Shown: piece by piece, positions 1 through 5,837 of the stretch
Layout of the letters: each line of letters opens with the position of its first letter
Numbering within the stretch: position 1 is the stretch's first letter
Source of the DNA: an uncultured Clostridia bacterium
GTDB lineage: Bacteria; Bacillota; Clostridia; Christensenellales; Borkfalkiaceae
Reading direction: 5' to 3'
Length of the DNA stretch: 9,046 bases
Assembly (NCBI GenBank): GCA_937920115.1
Contig: CALGVF010000301.1
Location: forward strand, 1-9,046
Program-made: the position numbers and the translations under genes
The notes under the pieces: model-generated
Seen by the model: only the letters and a program-made list of their open reading frames with translations
Told to the model about the DNA's origin: nothing
The model's database searches: none

Positions 1-462
1 TACGGTATTCCCGCAACGCCCATTCACAAAAAGAGCAAGTTCGCGAAGCCGATAACGAAAATCGTAACAAAAAGACGCGTTGAAGAACCCGAGGTAAAGA
101 CGGACGAAGTCGCGGTTACGGAAACGAAGAAAAACGCTTACAACGGCAAATGGAAAGTCGAAAAGACGGACGACGATAAAGTATCCGCTACACTTACCGC
201 GTCGAATGGCGGCTCGCTTCTTTCCACGCAAGGTTACTCGAATATCAACGGTTTAAAGACCGCCATTACGAATATCAAGAAAAATCTTGCGGACGGAAAC
301 GTATCCGTGAACGCCGACAAAAACGGCAAGTTCGTATTCAAGATTTTCACCCCGTCGGGCAGAACGATTGTAACGAGCGGCGTATACGGCTCCAAGTTCC
401 AATGCGAAAAGGCGTTGGAATCGACCAAACGTTTCGCTGAGACGGCAGTTATAGTAGAATAA
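1..462 (+). CDS. Tandem DUF1508 (YegP-like) domain protein, 3' part only
   Basis: The frame is open from the first base to TAA at 460-462 and gives 153 residues; the 5' end lies outside the window. Visible residues 1-48 are a lysine-rich, low-complexity linker. Residues 49-96 and 109-153 are two copies of the DUF1508/YegP module. The first runs from GKWKVEK through ASNGGSLLSTQGYSN to NIKKN; the second runs from NGKFVFKIFTPSGRTIVTSG to the ESTKRFA helix. Each copy has the family pattern of two beta strands, an A/P-S/N-G turn, an I/L-x-T/S-x-G strand and a lysine-rich helix. YegP domains usually occur as such tandem pairs and have no settled biochemical function. The linker suggests a longer, multi-domain and possibly membrane-anchored protein upstream, but that part is not seen. 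The gene converges on the minus-strand kinase-like gene. The family call is good; the role is unknown. Confidence 0.82.
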   Translation, partial: YGIPATPIHKKSKFAKPITKIVTKRRVEEPEVKTDEVAVTETKKNAYNGKWKVEKTDDDKVSATLTASNGGSLLSTQGYSNINGLKTAITNIKKNLADGNVSVNADKNGKFVFKIFTPSGRTIVTSGVYGSKFQCEKALESTKRFAETAVIVE

Positions 463-480
463 CGTTTAAGTAAAAATTTA

Positions 481-529
481 ACGGCGGAAGTCGAACCCCG
501 TGGGGTTACGACTTCCGCCGTTTTATATT
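481..529. terminator. Strong intrinsic terminator shared by two convergent genes
   Basis: The 13-base arms 481-493 and 509-521 are perfectly complementary. An inner AACCCC/GGGGTT stem stacks almost directly on them, so the hairpin is close to 19 bp. On the plus strand a T-rich run (TTTTATATTT) follows. On the minus strand the sequence after the hairpin reads TAAATTTTTACTT, also T-rich. It lies 19 bases after the DUF1508 stop and 25 bases after the kinase-like stop, so it can end transcription from both sides. Confidence 0.9.
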
Positions 530-545
530 TGCGTTTTATAGTCTC

Positions 546-1124
546 TTATCGATTGCCTTTCAGATATTCTATCAAATTTTTAAACGACCGCTCTATTTCC
601 GATTGATTTCTCACGTCGTAGATAAAAGGCTCAAAGGTCGAAAATTCGGGAGGGGCAAAATTAACGCCCTCGATATATTCGTCCCAATGTTCGAGTTTCC
701 ATTTATCCCTGTCGGAATTGCGGTGTTTCATATTCCTGTAACACGCGTCGCGGTCGGACAATATCCACACTATAACGAGTTCCGCTCCGACGGTCTCGAA
801 ACGTTTTTTCAAAGCGGTTATATAGTTCTCGTCTCTTATTTCGGTCGTAAACGGAGCGTTCAGAATAACTCTGTCGTTATACTTAATCGCCTCGAAAGCG
901 ACGGACAAAATCGCCTCGTATTCGTAGTCTCTGATTTCCCTTTTAAAGAACGCAGAACTGCGATTGTACGGCTTTTTAGCCACTTTAAATATTCTTTTCG
1001 ACAACGGGATAAGGCTGTCCTTATCGAGATAAACCGACCCGTACAACTCCGTTGCGACCCGCCTTGAAAGTCTCGTTTTGCCGCAAGCGGGCGGCGAAGC
1101 AATCAATATCAACTGTTTTTTCAA
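546..1124 (-). CDS. P-loop kinase-like protein (AAA_33 / zeta-toxin-like fold)
   Basis: This is a small P-loop NTPase of the AAA_33/nucleotide-kinase type, likely a phosphotransferase with an unknown substrate. From TTG at 1124 the protein has 192 residues and begins KKQLILIASPPACGKT, so the first beta strand and Walker A follow at once, as is usual in this fold. The loop is SPPACGKT: the first Walker glycine is replaced by serine. A D-K-D motif (YLDKDSL) follows about 20 residues later, where such kinases bind substrate or metal. An Arg/Lys-rich segment (RNMKHRNSDRDKWK) fits the lid. The frame also opens upstream at TTG 1175 (209 residues), with no ribosome binding site there. No ATG is available at either place. 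I prefer 1124 because of the fold and the GGGG five bases upstream. A leader ORF stops one base before this TTG, which suggests translational coupling. It has its own promoter at 1253-1282. Confidence 0.72.
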   Translation of the reverse strand: MKKQLILIASPPACGKTRLSRRVATELYGSVYLDKDSLIPLSKRIFKVAKKPYNRSSAFFKREIRDYEYEAILSVAFEAIKYNDRVILNAPFTTEIRDENYITALKKRFETVGAELVIVWILSDRDACYRNMKHRNSDRDKWKLEHWDEYIEGVNFAPPEFSTFEPFIYDVRNQSEIERSFKNLIEYLKGNR

Positions 1125-1125
1125 A

Positions 1126-1194
1126 TCAACCCCGAAAGTATGCGGAACGGCATACGCCGACAATCGTCTTAACAAACTTTTTACAGTTCGTCAT
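1126..1194 (-). CDS. Possible 22-codon leader ORF coupled to the kinase-like gene
   Basis: ATG at 1192-1194 opens a 22-codon frame (MTNCKKFVKTIVGVCRSAYFRG) ending in TGA at 1126-1128, one base before the TTG at 1124. It is the only ATG in the leader. It might be a regulatory leader peptide that brings ribosomes to the weak TTG. It might also be the true start of the kinase-like gene if the sequence holds a frameshift near 1130. No convincing Shine-Dalgarno site lies ahead of it, and the peptide resembles no family I know. Confidence 0.25.
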   Translation of the reverse strand: MTNCKKFVKTIVGVCRSAYFRG

Positions 1195-1206
1195 ACTAAG
1201 TCTGCC

Positions 1207-1250
1207 GTCGGTTTTGCCGACCGTTTATCGTCGGTTTTACCGACTTTTTT
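1207..1250 (-). repeat. Two near-identical short hairpins in the 5' leader of the kinase-like gene
   Basis: On the minus strand the leader starts with AAAAAA, then GTCGGTAAAACCGAC (1244-1230), an 8-base gap, then GTCGGCAAAACCGAC (1221-1207). Each forms a 5-6 bp stem with a 3-5 base loop. Both lie between the promoter and the leader ATG, so they are probably transcribed. They may be a protein-binding RNA or DNA site. Read on the plus strand, the hairpin at 1230-1244 is followed by six T and could act as a weak terminator, but no plus-strand gene leads into it. Confidence 0.5.
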
Positions 1251-1252
1251 AT

Positions 1253-1282
1253 ATTCTAACACTTAACCGCAAGCAATGTCAA
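1253..1282 (-). promoter_or_regulatory. Sigma-A promoter of the kinase-like gene
   Basis: The minus strand carries TTGACA (1282-1277), an 18-base spacer and TAGAAT (1258-1253). The predicted start is near 1246, just before the two leader hairpins. The -35 box is only 6 bases past the stop codon of the protease gene, so the kinase-like gene can be transcribed separately although it lies downstream on the same strand. Confidence 0.7.
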
Positions 1283-1288
1283 GAAAAA

Positions 1289-1915
1289 TCAGTCGGCGAC
1301 CGTTTTTACTTCCGACTTGTTTACAATCACATATATGTTGTCGGGCAGAAAACTCCCCGTTCTCCATATCGCTTCAAATTCGGTTATTTTTACGACTCGA
1401 TTGTACGACCCGGCTGAAACGTTCGAGTTTTCCTTTAAAGAGTCCGCAAGATAAATATTTTCCTCGTCGTAACCTACCGCCACGGCGTAATGCGTGTCGC
1501 CTCGAATACGTATGAAAACGATAATCGGATCGCCTTCCGCAAGTCGGGCTTTCAGCGTTTCGATTTCTCCGCAACAGGCTTCCGCACGGTACCCTCGCTT
1601 GTTAAACGTCTTCGCTATACTTATCGCGGGAACAAATCCGAAAGGTCTGCTTATTTCCGATGCCAACTCTTCTCCGTCTGCGTTTTCGCCAAAATGTCTC
1701 AGAACGTAAGCGGACGCATATGCCGAACAGTTGCCGTCCGTCTGATAATCTATTCTGTTTCCCGCGTTTACGCAAAAAAATTCCGACGGATAATTAAATT
1801 CTTCGATTTTGTCTCTCGGCGGACTTATATACGCGATAAAAACAAGAAAACCCGCAATCAAAAAGATTGCCGCGATTACCGCAATTATCGCCGACTTTTT
1901 TACGATTTTCGACAT
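1289..1915 (-). CDS. Membrane-anchored C39-like cysteine peptidase
   Basis: The protein has 208 residues. Residues 8-30 are a hydrophobic helix after three lysines (signal anchor or uncleaved signal), so the rest probably faces outward. The body fits the papain-like Peptidase_C39_2 family. It has Gln58 for the oxyanion hole and Cys63 in YQTDGNCSAYA, His142 in DTHYAVAVGYD, and Asp158 in IYLADSL. Order and spacing match the catalytic Gln-Cys-His-Asp set, so it looks active. Related proteins are stand-alone cell-surface hydrolases, or the peptidase halves of bacteriocin exporters. No ABC exporter or double-glycine precursor lies next to it, so a maturation role is unsupported and the substrate is unknown. 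ATG at 1915 follows AGG at a suitable distance. Its promoter at 2014-2042 is at full consensus and overlaps a palindrome, so expression is probably controlled. Confidence 0.78.
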   Translation of the reverse strand: MSKIVKKSAIIAVIAAIFLIAGFLVFIAYISPPRDKIEEFNYPSEFFCVNAGNRIDYQTDGNCSAYASAYVLRHFGENADGEELASEISRPFGFVPAISIAKTFNKRGYRAEACCGEIETLKARLAEGDPIIVFIRIRGDTHYAVAVGYDEENIYLADSLKENSNVSAGSYNRVVKITEFEAIWRTGSFLPDNIYVIVNKSEVKTVAD

Positions 1916-2013
1916 ACTTAACCTAAGTTCCCCTGATACAATTCTTCATTTGCATATATAAGCATTGATTTATTACATTTTAAGCCCTTGCAAACAAATC
2001 TCAGACCTCTTAT

Positions 2014-2042
2014 ATTATACCTACCGAACGTTAGGCTGTCAA
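2014..2042 (-). promoter_or_regulatory. Full-consensus sigma-A promoter of the C39-like peptidase gene
   Basis: The minus strand reads TTGACA (2042-2037), 17 bases, TATAAT (2019-2014), an exact match at both boxes with the best spacing. Transcription should start near 2007 and leave a leader of about 90 bases. So strong a promoter for a surface protease suggests that repression sets its output. Confidence 0.85.
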
Positions 2043-2051
2043 ACGTTTGAC
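2038..2051. promoter_or_regulatory. 14-bp perfect palindrome over the -35 box (candidate operator)
   Basis: GTCAAACGTTTGAC is its own reverse complement and covers five of the six bases of the -35 box. Its centre, AAACGTTT with a middle CG step, resembles operators of the LacI/GalR/PurR family. A protein bound here would block RNA polymerase. No LacI-family gene lies in the window. That it is an operator is inferred from its position and symmetry. Confidence 0.5.
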
Positions 2052-2091
2052 CTTATCTATTGTTAAAAATTGCGTTTTCGACGGCAACGAA

Positions 2092-2120
2092 AAGCCCGCA
2101 GGCGGAACGCCTGCGGGCTT
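2092..2120 (-). terminator. Intrinsic terminator after the fucO-like gene
   Basis: The 13-base arms AAGCCCGCAGGCG (2092-2104) and 2108-2120 pair perfectly around a three-base loop. On the minus strand the hairpin ends in TTTT, though the T run is short (TTTTCGTT). It lies 36 bases past the dehydrogenase stop and upstream of the protease promoter, so it separates the two units. Confidence 0.82.
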
Positions 2121-2128
2121 CTTAATCA

Positions 2129-2174
2129 AATTTTAAAGTAACGACTTATACAATTTTAAAGTAACGACTTGTAC
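2129..2174. repeat. 23-bp tandem duplication of the end of the fucO-like gene
   Basis: The 23-base segments 2129-2151 and 2152-2174 differ at one base (ACTTATAC against ACTTGTAC). The second holds the last five codons and the stop of the dehydrogenase gene. The first is a spare copy just beyond the stop and is untranslated. It is probably a slippage or unequal-crossover scar that leaves the protein unchanged. Confidence 0.85.
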
Positions 2175-3304
2175 AATTTCTCGATATCTTCTACCGAGGT
2201 CTCTCTCGGATTGCCCGGGCGGCAAGCGTCGGCGTAAGCCGATTTCGCAAGTTCGGGAATATCCTCTTCTTTCACTATTCCTTTAAGAGTAGTCGGAATT
2301 CCGACGTCCTCGGAAAGTTGCCTTACCGCGTCCACAGCCGCTTTTCTGTATTCAGCCTGAGTCATATTCTCAACGCCTTTAACGCCCATAGCGATCGCTA
2401 TATCGCGGTATTTTTCGCCCGTGTATTCAGCGTTATACGCCATTACCGTGGGAAGAAGTATCGCACAAGCCTTGCCGTGCGGCGTGTCGTAATAAGCCGA
2501 CAACGTGTGAGCCATAGAATGGTCTACGCCTAAGCCGACGTTCGAGAAGCCCATTCCCGCAACGTACTGACCGAGAGCCATTCCCTCTCTGCCCGCTTTT
2601 TCGTTTTTAACAGCCGAGCGAAGCGAACGGGATATAATCTCAATCGCCTTAATGTGGAACATATCCGAGAGTTCCCACGCTCCTTTGGTTATATAGCCCT
2701 CTATCGCGTGAGTGAGAGCGTCCATACCCGTCGCGGCGGTAAGACCTGCGGGCATCGAACTCATCATATCCGAATCGACTATTGCGACGATAGGAATATC
2801 CTTGGGGTCTACGCAGACGAATTTACGCTTTTTCTCCTCGTCGGTTATAACGTAGTTTATGGTTACTTCCGCCGCCGTGCCTGCGGTAGTCGGAATCGCT
2901 ATAATCGGCGTACATTTATTTTTAGTCGGCGAAACGCCTTCGAGCGAACGAACGTCCGCAAATTCGGGGTTGGTAGCGATTATTCCTATCGCCTTGGCGG
3001 TATCCATAGACGAGCCGCCGCCTATCGCGACGATTACGTCCGCTCCGCTGTGTTTGAAAGCCGCAACGCCGTGTTTTACGTTATCTATCGTAGGATTCGG
3101 CTTGATTTCGCTGTATACCTCGTATACAATGCCGTTTTCGTCGAGAACGTCCGTCGCCTTTTTGGTAACTCCGAACTTAATCAGGTCGGGATCGGAACAT
3201 ACGAATGCTTTTTTGAAATTTCTGTTTTTAATCTCGGTCGCAAGTTCTTTTATAGCGCCCGCGCCGTGATAACTAGTTTCGTTTAAGATAAATCTGTTTA
3301 CCAT
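2156..3304 (-). CDS. fucO: Lactaldehyde reductase / 1,2-propanediol oxidoreductase (iron-dependent alcohol dehydrogenase)
   Basis: This is a group III iron-dependent alcohol dehydrogenase of the FucO type. FucO reduces L-lactaldehyde to L-1,2-propanediol with NADH in the cytosol, which disposes of reducing power during anaerobic fucose or rhamnose use. From ATG at 3304 it has 382 residues, the same length as E. coli FucO. It shares long stretches with that protein as I recall it, such as NPEFADVRSLEG, IPTTAGTAAEVTINYVITDE and MALGQYVAGMGFSNVGLG. The nucleotide loop is GGGSSMD (95-101). The metal ligands are all present: Asp195 and His199 in DALTHAIEG, His262 in DHSMAH, His276 in TPHG. The start is set by AAGGAG six bases upstream; a longer in-frame ATG at 3439 lies upstream of the promoter and is rejected. 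No fucose or rhamnose genes lie nearby, so the true substrate may be another small aldehyde. Confidence 0.9.
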   Translation of the reverse strand: MVNRFILNETSYHGAGAIKELATEIKNRNFKKAFVCSDPDLIKFGVTKKATDVLDENGIVYEVYSEIKPNPTIDNVKHGVAAFKHSGADVIVAIGGGSSMDTAKAIGIIATNPEFADVRSLEGVSPTKNKCTPIIAIPTTAGTAAEVTINYVITDEEKKRKFVCVDPKDIPIVAIVDSDMMSSMPAGLTAATGMDALTHAIEGYITKGAWELSDMFHIKAIEIISRSLRSAVKNEKAGREGMALGQYVAGMGFSNVGLGVDHSMAHTLSAYYDTPHGKACAILLPTVMAYNAEYTGEKYRDIAIAMGVKGVENMTQAEYRKAAVDAVRQLSEDVGIPTTLKGIVKEEDIPELAKSAYADACRPGNPRETSVEDIEKLYKSLL

Positions 3305-3336
3305 ACAACACTCCTTAATATGTATATTTCCTTTCC

Positions 3337-3356
3337 AAAAGGTTTTTAAACCTTTT
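3337..3356. promoter_or_regulatory. Inverted repeat in the leader of the fucO-like gene
   Basis: AAAAGGTTT (3337-3345) and AAACCTTTT (3348-3356) are perfect inverted repeats around two bases. They sit right at and after the predicted transcription start near 3359, between the promoter and the ribosome binding site. This fits an operator or a small leader hairpin, but the AT-rich sequence lowers the certainty. Confidence 0.35.
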
Positions 3357-3365
3357 TCCGCCCAT

Positions 3366-3394
3366 ATTTTACACCCGACGAAACGCAATGTCAA
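3366..3394 (-). promoter_or_regulatory. Sigma-A promoter of the fucO-like gene
   Basis: The minus strand has TTGACA (3394-3389), a 17-base spacer and TAAAAT (3371-3366). The transcript would start near 3359 and reach the ATG at 3304 after about 55 bases, with AAGGAG just ahead of it. Confidence 0.8.
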
Positions 3395-3544
3395 TATCTG
3401 ACAGAAAAAAATCTCGAAATTTTCACTTTTTCGTTTCAAATCTCTACTCCGAATATCTTTCCCATAGGATAGTTAATTTTGACGAAATGACAACAAAAAC
3501 CCTTCTATAAGTCGATTATTTCAACATTATAAACATGAACGACA

Positions 3545-3582
3545 CAAAAAAACGAGACTTGCCGCTTTCGCAGAAGTCCCGT
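3545..3582 (-). terminator. Intrinsic terminator after ylmC
   Basis: On the minus strand ACGGGACTT (3582-3574) pairs with AAGTCTCGT (3560-3552), one G-T pair included, around a short inner GC/GAAA cap. Seven T follow directly. It lies about 23 bases past the ylmC stop and would end the PAP2-sigG'-ylmC transcript. Confidence 0.85.
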
Positions 3583-3604
3583 TCTGTCGTGTGAATTACA
3601 AATT

Positions 3605-3883
3605 TTATTCTTCCTCACTCTCGAACGAAGTTACGCCTATCGTCTGAGATGGTCTTTCGCACAGTTTTACTAAAATGGTATCGTCGCCTATCCTCTCCAC
3701 GCACCTGAAATTGATTATCAGTTCGCCCGAAAAGAATATGCCGCTCTTTTTCCCCGGTACGATTATTCCCTTAACTTTCCCCTCGGGATAAGTTATCACT
3801 ACGTCCGTAATCTTGCCGAGGTCTTTGCCGTCCGCTACGTTTATTACGCGTTTTTTCTTTAAGTCGTTAAGATTATATTCCAT
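3605..3883 (-). CDS. ylmC: YlmC/YmxH-family PRC-barrel sporulation protein
   Basis: The product has 92 residues, the usual length for the YlmC/YmxH family, and consists of a single PRC-barrel domain. The N-terminal part (NLNDLKKKRVINVADGKDLGKITDVVITYPEGKVKGIIV, given here in outline only) shows the PRC pattern of strand, DG turn, G-K/R-I-x-D-V strand and a second strand ending in G-I-I-V-P. Such genes commonly follow sigG in Clostridia; the molecular role is unsettled. ATG at 3883 follows GAGGAAGGG at good spacing. It lies 46 bases downstream of the truncated sigma-G frame and is probably made from the PAP2 promoter, as I see no clear promoter in the gap. Confidence 0.87.
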   Translation of the reverse strand: MEYNLNDLKKKRVINVADGKDLGKITDVVITYPEGKVKGIIVPGKKSGIFFSGELIINFRCVERIGDDTILVKLCERPSQTIGVTSFESEEE

Positions 3884-3929
3884 ACTACCCTTCCTCTGTA
3901 TATTCTACGAAGGCGGTTGTCGAAATATG

Positions 3930-4415
3930 TCACATTTTAGATTTTATGCTTTTGAGGGCGTTCTTTTCAAGCCTCGAAACCTGCGCTTGCGACAGTCCTA
4001 TTTCGTCCGATATTTCCGTCTGCGTTTTACCCTCGTAATACCTTAAATAAAGTATCTTCTTTTCCCTTTCGTTAAGCCCCGACAACGCACCTTCGAGGGC
4101 TACTTTTTCCGTCCACCTCTCGTCGGTATTCTTTTCGTCGCCTATCTGATCCATAACGAGAAGTGCGTCGCCGTTTTTGTTATACACGGGGTCATAAAGG
4201 GATATGGGGTCGGATATGGCGTCCAACGCGTATACCACTTCCCTTTCGGGAATGTCAAGAGTCTCTGCGATTTCAGCCATACTCGCCACGTCGTCTTTTT
4301 CGGCTTCTATTCTACTTCTCGCCTGCAAGACCTTGTACGCCGTGTCTCTTATGCTTCTCGCGACTCTGAGTCCGTTGTTGCACCTCATCACCCTTTTTAC
4401 TTCACCTATAATCAT
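3930..4415 (-). CDS. sigG: Sigma-G-like sporulation sigma factor, regions 3-4 only (5'-truncated)
   Basis: Sigma-G directs late forespore transcription in Bacillota and is normally about 255-260 residues. Only 161 residues are open here. They match the C-terminal part of sigma-G: MIIGEVKR at the start, region 3 at about 15-75 (LRVARSIRDTAYK, ALDAISDPISLYDP) and region 4 at about 105-158, with the helix-turn-helix KTQTEISDEIGLSQAQVSRL. The roughly 100 residues of region 2, which bind core polymerase and read the -10 box, are missing. The ATG at 4415 is the methionine that is internal (PMIIGE) in full-length sigma-G. No ribosome binding site precedes it, and the frame upstream is closed by TAA at 4461-4463, inside the 3' end of the PAP2 gene. 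So the 5' half was lost at a junction near 4416-4450. The rest has no stop or frameshift, so the loss is recent, the fragment is kept for a role, or the join is an assembly error. It could not act as a normal sigma factor. Confidence 0.8.
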   Translation of the reverse strand: MIIGEVKRVMRCNNGLRVARSIRDTAYKVLQARSRIEAEKDDVASMAEIAETLDIPEREVVYALDAISDPISLYDPVYNKNGDALLVMDQIGDEKNTDERWTEKVALEGALSGLNEREKKILYLRYYEGKTQTEISDEIGLSQAQVSRLEKNALKSIKSKM

Positions 4416-4447
4416 TGGAATAGGTTTTGCACGTTGAAAAGTAAATC

Positions 4448-5032
4448 TTATAATAATAATTTAGCGATTTTATCGTTTTTTAGCAATATTTTTACTATAT
4501 AGCAGGCAATTACCGCCGCAACGCCGCCGACGAGCAAGCCGCCGAATATATCCGTGGCATAATGAACGACGAAGTAAATTCGCGTAAACCCCATAAGAAT
4601 AGGGATAAGCAAAAACGCCCACGAACAGCGTTTATTCATAACGATAAACAGCGAAACGCCGAACGCGGTCGCCGCCGTCGTATGCCCCGACGGGAAAGAA
4701 TAACTCCCCTCTTTCAGACTTCCCGCCGCCTTCCACAGCGAATAAAATTCCGAGGTCGTATCGGCAAAAGGTCGGGGTCTCGCCACAACGCTTTTCAGTA
4801 TTACGTTAGTAAAAAGCATTCCGAAAAGAAGGGCGAGAAGCGAACAAACTCCTATTTTTCTCGTCCGTCTGAAAAACAGCATTACGACGCCCGCGACGAT
4901 AAAAATAAGACCGAAATTGCCGCTCAGCGTAATCGCCTTGAAAAAGGTCGTTAAAAACCCGCCGCAAGCCTCTCGCATACCGCCCGCCGCCCTCGCGACG
5001 GATAAATCAATCGCTCGTATAAATTCAGTCAT
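4448..5032 (-). CDS. PAP2-family membrane phosphatase
   Basis: The protein has 194 residues and several hydrophobic helices (about 40-54, 60-79, 120-133, 138-149, 163-184). All three PAP2 motifs are present: K80 with R87-P88 (KSVVARPRP), P114-S-G-H117, and R151 with H157 and D161 (TRIYFVVHYATD). His117 and His157 are the expected catalytic pair. Enzymes of this type remove phosphate from lipid phosphates such as undecaprenyl pyrophosphate or phosphatidylglycerol phosphate at the membrane; the sequence does not fix which. ATG at 5032 has only a weak GG-rich region ahead (GGTAGCGG). Its own promoter lies at 5073-5101. The gene is complete. It is odd only in that its stop is 32 bases from a beheaded sigG, in the place where sigE or the front of sigG would be expected. 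Confidence 0.87.
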   Translation of the reverse strand: MTEFIRAIDLSVARAAGGMREACGGFLTTFFKAITLSGNFGLIFIVAGVVMLFFRRTRKIGVCSLLALLFGMLFTNVILKSVVARPRPFADTTSEFYSLWKAAGSLKEGSYSFPSGHTTAATAFGVSLFIVMNKRCSWAFLLIPILMGFTRIYFVVHYATDIFGGLLVGGVAAVIACYIVKILLKNDKIAKLLL

Positions 5033-5072
5033 TCCGCTACCATTACTACACTCAATCTTATAATTTGCCTAT

Positions 5073-5101
5073 ATTGTACCAAAAATACCTCCGTTTGACA
5101 A
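5073..5101 (-). promoter_or_regulatory. Sigma-A promoter of the PAP2-sigG'-ylmC unit
   Basis: The minus strand reads TTGTCA (5101-5096), 17 bases, TACAAT (5078-5073). Transcription would start near 5066. It is the only good promoter seen before the terminator at 3545-3582, so the three genes probably form one transcript. Confidence 0.7.
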
Positions 5102-5138
5102 TAATTTTTTATCCCATTAAAAATTATGAAAAAAAGTA

Positions 5139-5167
5139 TTTACATTTTCAAAAAACAGGGATATAAT
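5139..5167 (+). promoter_or_regulatory. Sigma-A promoter of the flavodoxin gene
   Basis: TTTACA (5139-5144), 17 bases, TATAAT (5162-5167). The start near 5174 leaves a leader of about 25 bases, with CGAGG (5186-5190) as ribosome binding site eight bases before ATG 5199. It is back-to-back with the PAP2 promoter; the two -35 boxes are 37 bases apart. Confidence 0.8.
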
Positions 5168-5198
5168 ATAGTCGAAATATAATTTCGAGGTAAATTTT

Positions 5199-5672
5199 AT
5201 GAAAAAAGTACTCGTAGCATATTTTTCCGCAAGCGGCGTAACCGCAAAAACGGCTCGCTTGCTCGCTTCCGCGACCGACGCGGATTTATTCGAGATAAAG
5301 CCCGTAATCCCTTATACAGACGAAGACCTCGATTGGACTAACAAAAAGAGCCGTTCAACGTTAGAGATGAACGACCCGTCGGCTCGTCCCGAAATAGCCG
5401 AAAAACTCGGCAATATCGAGGGTTACGAGACCGTTTTCGTAGGCTTCCCCGTATGGTGGTACGTTGAACCGAGAATAATAGACACGTTCCTCGAAAGTTA
5501 TGATTTTACGGGTAAAACGGTTATTCCGTTCGCGACGAGCGGCGGCAGCGGCTTAGGAAAAACAGCCGAGAATTTCCGCAAGATACTCGGAAAAGGCGTA
5601 ACGGTTAAAGAAGGCAAGGTATTAAATCGCGGCGAAGCGGAAATCAAGTCGTGGGTAAAAACCGTTCTTTAA
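5199..5672 (+). CDS. Flavodoxin
   Basis: This is a 157-residue single-domain protein of the Flavodoxin_4 type. Beta strand MKKVLVAYFS leads into the FMN phosphate loop SASGVTAKTA (residues 10-19), followed by an alpha helix. GFPVWWYVEP (82-91) gives the aromatic side that stacks on the isoalloxazine ring, and FATSGGSGLG (111-120) is the second flavin loop. Flavodoxins carry one or two electrons in the cytosol, and this subtype may instead serve as a small NAD(P)H-linked or quinone-type reductase; the partner cannot be read from the sequence. The gene stands alone between its own promoter and terminator. Nothing looks damaged. Confidence 0.9.
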   Translation: MKKVLVAYFSASGVTAKTARLLASATDADLFEIKPVIPYTDEDLDWTNKKSRSTLEMNDPSARPEIAEKLGNIEGYETVFVGFPVWWYVEPRIIDTFLESYDFTGKTVIPFATSGGSGLGKTAENFRKILGKGVTVKEGKVLNRGEAEIKSWVKTVL

Positions 5673-5691
5673 ATTAAAACCATATAAAAGG

Positions 5692-5729
5692 AACCCCCGA
5701 GACTTCCTGTCGGAAGTCTCGGGGGTTTT
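5692..5729 (+). terminator. Intrinsic terminator after the flavodoxin gene
   Basis: The 16-base arms 5692-5707 and 5712-5727 pair perfectly around the loop TGTC, and TTTTATTAT follows. It lies 19 bases past the stop codon. Read on the minus strand the same hairpin is followed by CCTTTTATAT, so it may also stop the permease operon, whose last gene ends at 5838. Confidence 0.92.
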
Positions 5730-5837
5730 ATTATCAAATACCTATTGGCACAAAAAATGTCTTTCGTTTTTCGGGACGCCGAGGCGTCGTCCCCTACGGC
5801 AAAACACAAAAATATTAAATTCGAAAAAACTCCCTGT

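Noticed and set aside
603..1067. Long plus-strand open frame opposite the kinase-like gene
   Set aside because: It is a shadow of the minus-strand gene, with no promoter, ribosome site or recognisable domain. The same applies to the plus-strand frames opposite the protease, fucO, PAP2 and permease genes.
1289..1915. C39-like peptidase considered as a bacteriocin-processing system
   Set aside because: No ABC exporter domain, double-glycine precursor or immunity gene is nearby. The neighbours have separate promoters.
3305..3439. 45-codon upstream extension of the fucO-like gene to an ATG at 3439
   Set aside because: It runs through the promoter (3366-3394) and the leader. E. coli FucO starts where ATG 3304 does, and AAGGAG lies just ahead of 3304.
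5773..5793. Hairpin GGGACG/CGTCCC between flavodoxin and permease genes, considered as the permease terminator
   Set aside because: Stem of six with a nine-base loop and no T run directly after it on either strand. The strong hairpin at 5692-5727 is the better candidate.
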